64,000 bases of DNA, taken from contig NZ_BAABHJ010000039.1 in NCBI RefSeq assembly GCF_039542035.1, forward strand, positions 124,001-188,000. The letters are read 5' to 3'. Source of the DNA: Actinoallomurus liliacearum. GTDB taxonomy: Bacteria > Actinomycetota > Actinomycetes > Streptosporangiales > Streptosporangiaceae. Position numbers and translations under genes: made by a program. How positions within the stretch are numbered: the first letter of the stretch is position 1; each line of letters begins with the position of its first letter. The notes under the pieces were generated by a model that searched no databases, had not been told where the DNA came from, and saw only the letters and a program-made list of their open reading frames with translations. This document shows positions 59,851-64,000 of the stretch, piece by piece.

Positions 59851-60405
59851 GCCGCTGACGCTAACAGAGTCGTTCCCTGAGGATCTCGCTCTGGGCGGCT
59901 GCCATGCCACACATCGGGTCCATGGCATGTGGGCTCTGGGCGTCCGGGTGTTGGGACACGAGCTCCCGCACGTTGCCGGTGATGGTGTCACCGTGCTCGC
60001 AGCCTAGACCTGACCCACGAACCCTGCCCTCACCTCTAGGCGACGCCTCGGCCACCCCCGCTGAGCCGCCTCCTGGCTGATAGCACCAGCCCCTACCTCA
60101 TGGCTCGCCGCAGTTTCCAGAGTCCCGGACCGATGCGCCTCGCACCGCCGGCTCGCTGGGATACGACGGCCGGCCAAGGTGCCCGTCCCGACCTCCTGGC
60201 ACGCCGTCACCGGACAAGACGGAAAAATCTGAAATAAATAGCCCTAACTGGCATTCCTTCTCATTTAACTTATCGGGCGCCTGTCGCGATAAAGCGAAAA
60301 CCGATGATGGTCAGTGTCAGGGTTTAACACGATAGCGTGAGCCCCTCCAGCCGCGAGATCATAGCCACGTAACCCCCCGCAGGTCGCCGAGAAAGGAACC
60401 CCCCG
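59851..60405. other. 555 bp intergenic with an AT-rich promoter region
   Basis: No supported gene. Bases 60220-60340 are unusually AT-rich for this window (AAAAATCTGAAATAAATAG at 60223-60241; CATTTAACTTATC at 60263-60275). It probably contains the promoter of the secreted nuclease gene and is a plausible Lsr2 target. Confidence 0.5.
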
Positions 60406-61488
60406 ATGCGCAATAGCTGGATATCGGCATTAATCGTCAGCTTCACCTCGATACTGATCACCGGGTCATCGCCGGCATCGGCGATATCGGCGCCCCACCC
60501 TGACGCCGGCCAGGACACGACACGGCCCATCGGACCGGCCGCCGCCCGCGACGGCGATCACGTAGGCGGCGCACTCACGATGGAGCCGATAGCGGCCGGC
60601 GCGCCCGGCTCGCTGGCGGCCGAGGACTGCACACCCGGTTACGACCGGACCACGGCCTGCCAGAACGGCGGCGGCTACGCAGAGGTCTACCGAGGCGGAC
60701 AGACGATCGGGAGGGCGACCTTCACGACGAACTACAAGATCATCCTCGACATCAAGCAGCGGGTCTTCGCCGAGAAGGTCGCGATCCACATCACGTCGGC
60801 GACCGGAGTCGGGGCCGGGATCACCGCCCACTTCAAGGGCATGTGCTCCTCGCCGTGCAAGGCCGACAGCCAGGTCCCGTCGGGGTTGATGAAGCCGGGC
60901 ACCACGATCAAGGGCCTCGTCGCCTACACTGACAGCACCAAGACCAAGCACACCGGCGCGATCACCCATCAGATGTCGGTGACCTATCCCGGCGCGACCT
61001 CCACCACGCTTCGGGCGCCGTTCGCCTTGAAGTTCCGGTGCGATGATCTGCTGAAAGGCCAAGGCGCGGGCTGTGTCTGGCCCGACTACACACCGACCAT
61101 CACCACCCTGAGCGGCCTGCGGTTCATCAGCGCCAACATCCGCCGGTGGCAGGGCCGGGGAGCGCCGAAGCTGCTGCACCGCAACAGCTACCTGACCGAC
61201 AAGAACCGGTACGAGGTCTGCGGGAAGGCCAAGCTGCCCCCGGGCTGGAAGCCGCCGGCGGGCTGGCCACTGCCGATTTCCGACCCGGACAACAAGCCGA
61301 CCTGCGACGAGTACGCCTTCGCAAGTAGCAACGAGGGCGGCACGCGTGCCGGCAACGGCTACGACTGGGTGCCCCACGGTGAGAACAACAGCCAGGGCGC
61401 CCTGCTGAAGAACTTCTACTACGCCAACCGTGTCCTGAACGCCAAATCGGCCCGGGACGTCGGAGACGGCTTCAACGTCGCCGTCTGA
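60406..61488 (+). CDS. Secreted NucA/NucB-type deoxyribonuclease
   Basis: A 360-residue exported protein: signal peptide ISALIVSFTSILITGSSPAS(A), a middle beta domain with Cys pair MCSSPCKADS, and a C-terminal NucA/NucB-like region with LLHRNSYLTDKNRYEVCGKA, PTCDEYAFASSNEGGTRA and HGENNSQGALLKNFYYANRV. CDEYxFASxxEGG and the ENNxQG loop are the DNase active-site features of this family. The ATG at 60406 follows AAAGGA. The probable terminator is at 61501. Confidence 0.82.
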   Translation: MRNSWISALIVSFTSILITGSSPASAISAPHPDAGQDTTRPIGPAAARDGDHVGGALTMEPIAAGAPGSLAAEDCTPGYDRTTACQNGGGYAEVYRGGQTIGRATFTTNYKIILDIKQRVFAEKVAIHITSATGVGAGITAHFKGMCSSPCKADSQVPSGLMKPGTTIKGLVAYTDSTKTKHTGAITHQMSVTYPGATSTTLRAPFALKFRCDDLLKGQGAGCVWPDYTPTITTLSGLRFISANIRRWQGRGAPKLLHRNSYLTDKNRYEVCGKAKLPPGWKPPAGWPLPISDPDNKPTCDEYAFASSNEGGTRAGNGYDWVPHGENNSQGALLKNFYYANRVLNAKSARDVGDGFNVAV

Positions 61489-61500
61489 CACCGAACCGTG

Positions 61501-61535
61501 AACGGGGCGGAGGCCGCCTAGCGCCCCGCCCCGTT
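61501..61535 (+). terminator. Hairpin after the NucA/NucB-type nuclease gene
   Basis: AACGGGGCGG and its exact complement CCGCCCCGTT surround a 15-base loop, 12 bp after the stop. A strong GC stem, followed by CGCCTCCTCGTG rather than a T run, fits an actinomycete-type terminator. Confidence 0.68.
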
Positions 61536-61569
61536 CGCCTCCTCGTGTGGCCCATGCAGGGCAGGGAAG

Positions 61570-62664
61570 ATGAGCGACGTGGGAACCAGCACGCCCACCG
61601 GCCGCAACGACGGCGACGGCGACGGCGACAAGACCGTCTACCGCGGGCTCGTGCGCGCCGATCACCACCAGTACTGGCTACGGGACCAGACCGAGCCGAA
61701 CCTCGACACGCTGTTCGACAACGACGACCCCGGCGCCCATCCGCTCGTGGCGATCGACGACAGCCGCCACATGGCGTGTGTCCACACCGGCATGTACGGC
61801 TTCGACCTCCCCCTGACCATCGAAGCCTGGACGCACCGCCCCGAATCCGACCTGGACCACTGGGAAGAGGCGATCGAGTTCAGCCTGCTCCTCGACGACG
61901 GCGCCCGGGTGGAATCCATCCTGTCCGAGGACGGTGGTCTCGACTTCGTCCTGCCCGCCCCGGCCACGTCGAGTGAGGCAGCATCCGGCAGCTTCCGGGT
62001 ACGCCTGCACGCCACGGGCCGCCAGCGCGCGGAAGAGATGGAGCACATCTCTCTGGAGCGAGGCGATGAACTGGCCGAAGAACACATGATCCAGATCTGG
62101 GCTGCGCCACCAGAACCGGTGCTATGGCTGAAGGAACACCTCTGGCCGGCCTGGGAACCCGACACCTCAGTCCCCAGAACTGACTTCTGCGTGGAGACCG
62201 CCACCGGCCAATATTGGCTCAGTGACTACACCACCGGCCGGCACGCCGCCAACGTCACCGGCCGGGGAAACGGCATCATCGTTCCCGAGCCAGGCGGCCA
62301 CATGGCAGCGATCTTCACCGGGCAGGCCGACAGCATCGTCGAGGTCGTGCGCGACATCCTCCCGGGCGAACCGGAGCTCGAACTCGATGACTGGGAAGAG
62401 ATTGCCGAGGTTGGCATGGTCTTCACCGGCCCCGACCTCGGCTTCAACTTCCTCGACGAGTCCGCCCCACCGGGGTATGAGTACCTCCCCGCCGAGCCGG
62501 GCCAATCCCGCACCTACCGGGTCCGGGTCTCGGTCACCGGCCGCCATCGCCGCTATGAACTGGCAGGCCGCGCTCCCGACGAGCATCGTCACGCCGAACG
62601 CCACATGATTCAAATCTGGCCCGCTCCCGAGGGACCACAGAAGATCTGGAAGGCCAGCGGATGA
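61570..62664 (+). CDS. Acidic protein with two tandem repeats, next to the secreted DNase
   Basis: 364 residues, Asp/Glu-rich, no signal peptide. Two halves of about 150 residues repeat the same order: HHQYWLRD / TGQYWLSD; SRHMACVHTGMYGFDLPLTI / GGHMAAIFTGQADSIVEVVR; DLDHWEEAIEFSLLLDD / ELDDWEEIAEVGMVFTG; FRVRLHATGRQR / YRVRVSVTGRHR; EEHMIQIWAAP / ERHMIQIWPAP. Acidity and position suggest an intracellular inhibitor of the upstream nuclease, as Nin (ComJ) inhibits NucA in Bacillus, but this is inference. Confidence 0.68.
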   Translation: MSDVGTSTPTGRNDGDGDGDKTVYRGLVRADHHQYWLRDQTEPNLDTLFDNDDPGAHPLVAIDDSRHMACVHTGMYGFDLPLTIEAWTHRPESDLDHWEEAIEFSLLLDDGARVESILSEDGGLDFVLPAPATSSEAASGSFRVRLHATGRQRAEEMEHISLERGDELAEEHMIQIWAAPPEPVLWLKEHLWPAWEPDTSVPRTDFCVETATGQYWLSDYTTGRHAANVTGRGNGIIVPEPGGHMAAIFTGQADSIVEVVRDILPGEPELELDDWEEIAEVGMVFTGPDLGFNFLDESAPPGYEYLPAEPGQSRTYRVRVSVTGRHRRYELAGRAPDEHRHAERHMIQIWPAPEGPQKIWKASG

Positions 62665-62974
62665 CGATCAGGTCGCGGCGCCCGGTCGCCGCTGCGCTGC
62701 TGGCCAAGGTCTGCCCGTTGTAGATTGGCCAAGATCTGCTCAGCCACGCCGCCCCCGCGCACCGCCCGCTAGGTCGCTGGCACGTGACTGGACCACCAGA
62801 TCGCCTCGTCCATCCGGACGATCCCGGTGCACAGTGCCATCCCCAGCGGCCGGCCAGCTAGCGGCGAGCTGACCATCTCGGCGGACGCACTGGGGCGGGT
62901 CGTGGCCGCCTTACTCGGCCGGGACGACTCGGGGATTGATCCACAAGCTCGCGATCACCCATACGCTGACTCAC
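62665..62974. other. 310 bp with no recognisable gene
   Basis: No supported frame. A TTG at 62936 could extend the next gene by 13 residues. Confidence 0.45.
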
Positions 62975-63643
62975 ATGTCGGACGAAGGTTGGGAGGCCCG
63001 CCTCGGGTGGACCCACGGGCTGATTTCCGCAGTCCCGGCCGAGCGGGAAATCGCCCTGCGGCACCATATGGCCACCGGAGCCGCCGTGTTGGCGGCGCTT
63101 CAGCGGATGAACGGGCATTGGCACCGCACCCGCGCCGACTACAGCGATCCGGCGTTCCGCCAGTCCATCGCCGAGCACATCGCCGCGCAGCGTTACGGCT
63201 TCCCGTCCGGCATCTGGCAGCAGGTCTCCGCGAAGGACGTGCCGCACTGGCCCGGGCTGCCCTACGTCCTCAACTTCCTGGAATGGGAGGCCCGCTACCC
63301 GGACCTGTGGACCAAACACGCCAGGCATTGGGGGACCAAGGAAAGCTGGCTGCGAGCTCTCGCCGTCCCCGGGCACGAGGACATCACCCGCGAGCGCCTC
63401 GCCGCCATGCTTGAGCTCATCGTGGCCAGGGCCTACCGCTGCAAGGACCGACGCTACGTCGGCATCGCACGCGTCATCGACAGCCCCGAACTCCGCAATC
63501 GGCTGGCCTCTGTGGCCGAGCAGCCCAACCCATGGGCCAGGCTCCACGCCACCTACGTACTGGACATGCTGCGGCACCCCGAACGACCCAACACCCGAGC
63601 CGTGTGGAAAAGGCATGTGGCCGGAGTGAGGCGGACCGTTTAG
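62975..63643 (+). CDS. Hypothetical helical protein
   Basis: 222 residues from the ATG at 62975 (MSDEGWEARLGWTHGLISAV); a TTG at 62936 is an alternative start. It is mainly helical with many Trp, Arg and His: HRTRADYSDPAFRQSIAEHI, LPYVLNFLEWEARYPDLWTK, RYVGIARVIDSPELRNRLAS. No export signal, no motif I recognise. Confidence 0.6.
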   Translation: MSDEGWEARLGWTHGLISAVPAEREIALRHHMATGAAVLAALQRMNGHWHRTRADYSDPAFRQSIAEHIAAQRYGFPSGIWQQVSAKDVPHWPGLPYVLNFLEWEARYPDLWTKHARHWGTKESWLRALAVPGHEDITRERLAAMLELIVARAYRCKDRRYVGIARVIDSPELRNRLASVAEQPNPWARLHATYVLDMLRHPERPNTRAVWKRHVAGVRRTV

Positions 63644-63864
63644 CCGACCGCGCGGTGCACCCACGCCATCTTTCGCGTGCCGCCGCGCATGAGGTGAGCC
63701 GGACCGGCCCTTGCCACGCATCGGAGGTCCTCGCCATCGACATCGAGGACCGGACGAGCTGTCGGAACAGCACACTCACTGTCCGTCAGACCGGCAGTGT
63801 CAACGACGCTCGAATTCTGATCCCCTGGCGACCACAGTGACCCCCGGCGGGGCCTCACACACGG

Positions 63865-64000
63865 TCAGCTGGCTTTCTTCCCGCCGCCCTTGCCGCCGGC
63901 CGCCTTCCGGTCCGCGGAGGCCTGGATTCGGCTGTGTCCGCCGTCCCTGGCGAGCTTGCCGGTCGGGTTCTTGTCCGCGGAGGACTGCGCGCGGCTCGCG
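63865..64000 (-). CDS. Lys/Ala/Gly-rich protein, C-terminal part (runs off the window)
   Basis: From the right edge the minus strand is open to a TGA at 63865-63867 and reads ASRAQSSADKNPTGKLARDG, then GHSRIQASADRKAAGGKGGG and KKAS. SADKNPTGKLA and ASADRKAAGG look like an imperfect repeat. Composition resembles small basic proteins, possibly nucleic-acid-binding. Only about 44 residues are visible. Confidence 0.55.
   Translation of the reverse strand, partial: ASRAQSSADKNPTGKLARDGGHSRIQASADRKAAGGKGGGKKAS

Noticed and set aside
1..64000. tRNA, rRNA or phage integrase/attachment sites
   Set aside because: None seen by eye on either strand; the mobile element is explained by the Tn7-like genes and ends.

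Overview
The window is high-GC DNA with frequent GTG starts. It also carries Lsr2, a LysM/BTAD protein, XRE-TPR regulators and a DUF574-type methyltransferase. This points to a filamentous actinomycete, possibly Streptosporangiales/Thermomonosporaceae; the order is inference only. I saw no rRNA, tRNA or CRISPR array.

1-5583 is the end of a tight-adherence (Tad/Flp) pilus operon: the last codons of a TadB-like protein, TadC-like, a Flp-pilin-like peptide, three TadE/TadG-like pseudopilins and a large membrane protein with LysM and BTAD domains. Most of these genes overlap by 4 bases.

5535-36051 is a complete Tn7-like transposon of 30,517 bp. It is bounded by matching ends (TGTAGGATCCG, then GAGCAA at the same offset) and flanked by a perfect 5-bp target duplication, AGGAG. 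It interrupts the last 33 codons of the LysM/BTAD gene; the detached 3' tail lies at 36052-36156. The transposition genes tnsA-tnsB-tnsC-tniQ (5779-12411) overlap by 4 bases each. The cargo (12951-35340) is an envelope set: a PAP2 phosphatase, a DedA protein, a GT2/CDP-glycerol transferase fusion, two more glycosyltransferases, a secreted phosphatase, a ZIP transporter, a FtsX-type ABC system with a lipoprotein, a two-component system, two isocitrate-lyase-family enzymes and a TauE exporter. Three BlaI repressors and two M56 membrane peptidases accompany them. Two operator classes are visible. Class A (TACTATC-N2-GATAGTA) lies at five cargo promoters, including that of the BlaI gene without an adjacent M56 gene. 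Class B (TCTAC-N6-GTAGA) occurs as tandem pairs with identical 19-bp spacing at the two BlaI-M56 loci. A 55-bp promoter module is shared by the lipoprotein/ABC operon and one lyase gene. I read this as a mobile, self-regulated envelope-stress regulon.

36266-64000 is accessory-type chromosome: small secreted proteins, secreted nucleases (HNH, NucA/NucB-like, and an SNase-like protein), a frameshifted regulator next to a phosphotransferase, an unusual three-gene operon (618-residue unknown protein, SDR, AMP-forming ligase), an NB-ARC/TPR regulator with an out-of-frame patch, and many typical actinomycete regulators and hypotheticals. A protein gene runs off the right edge on the minus strand.
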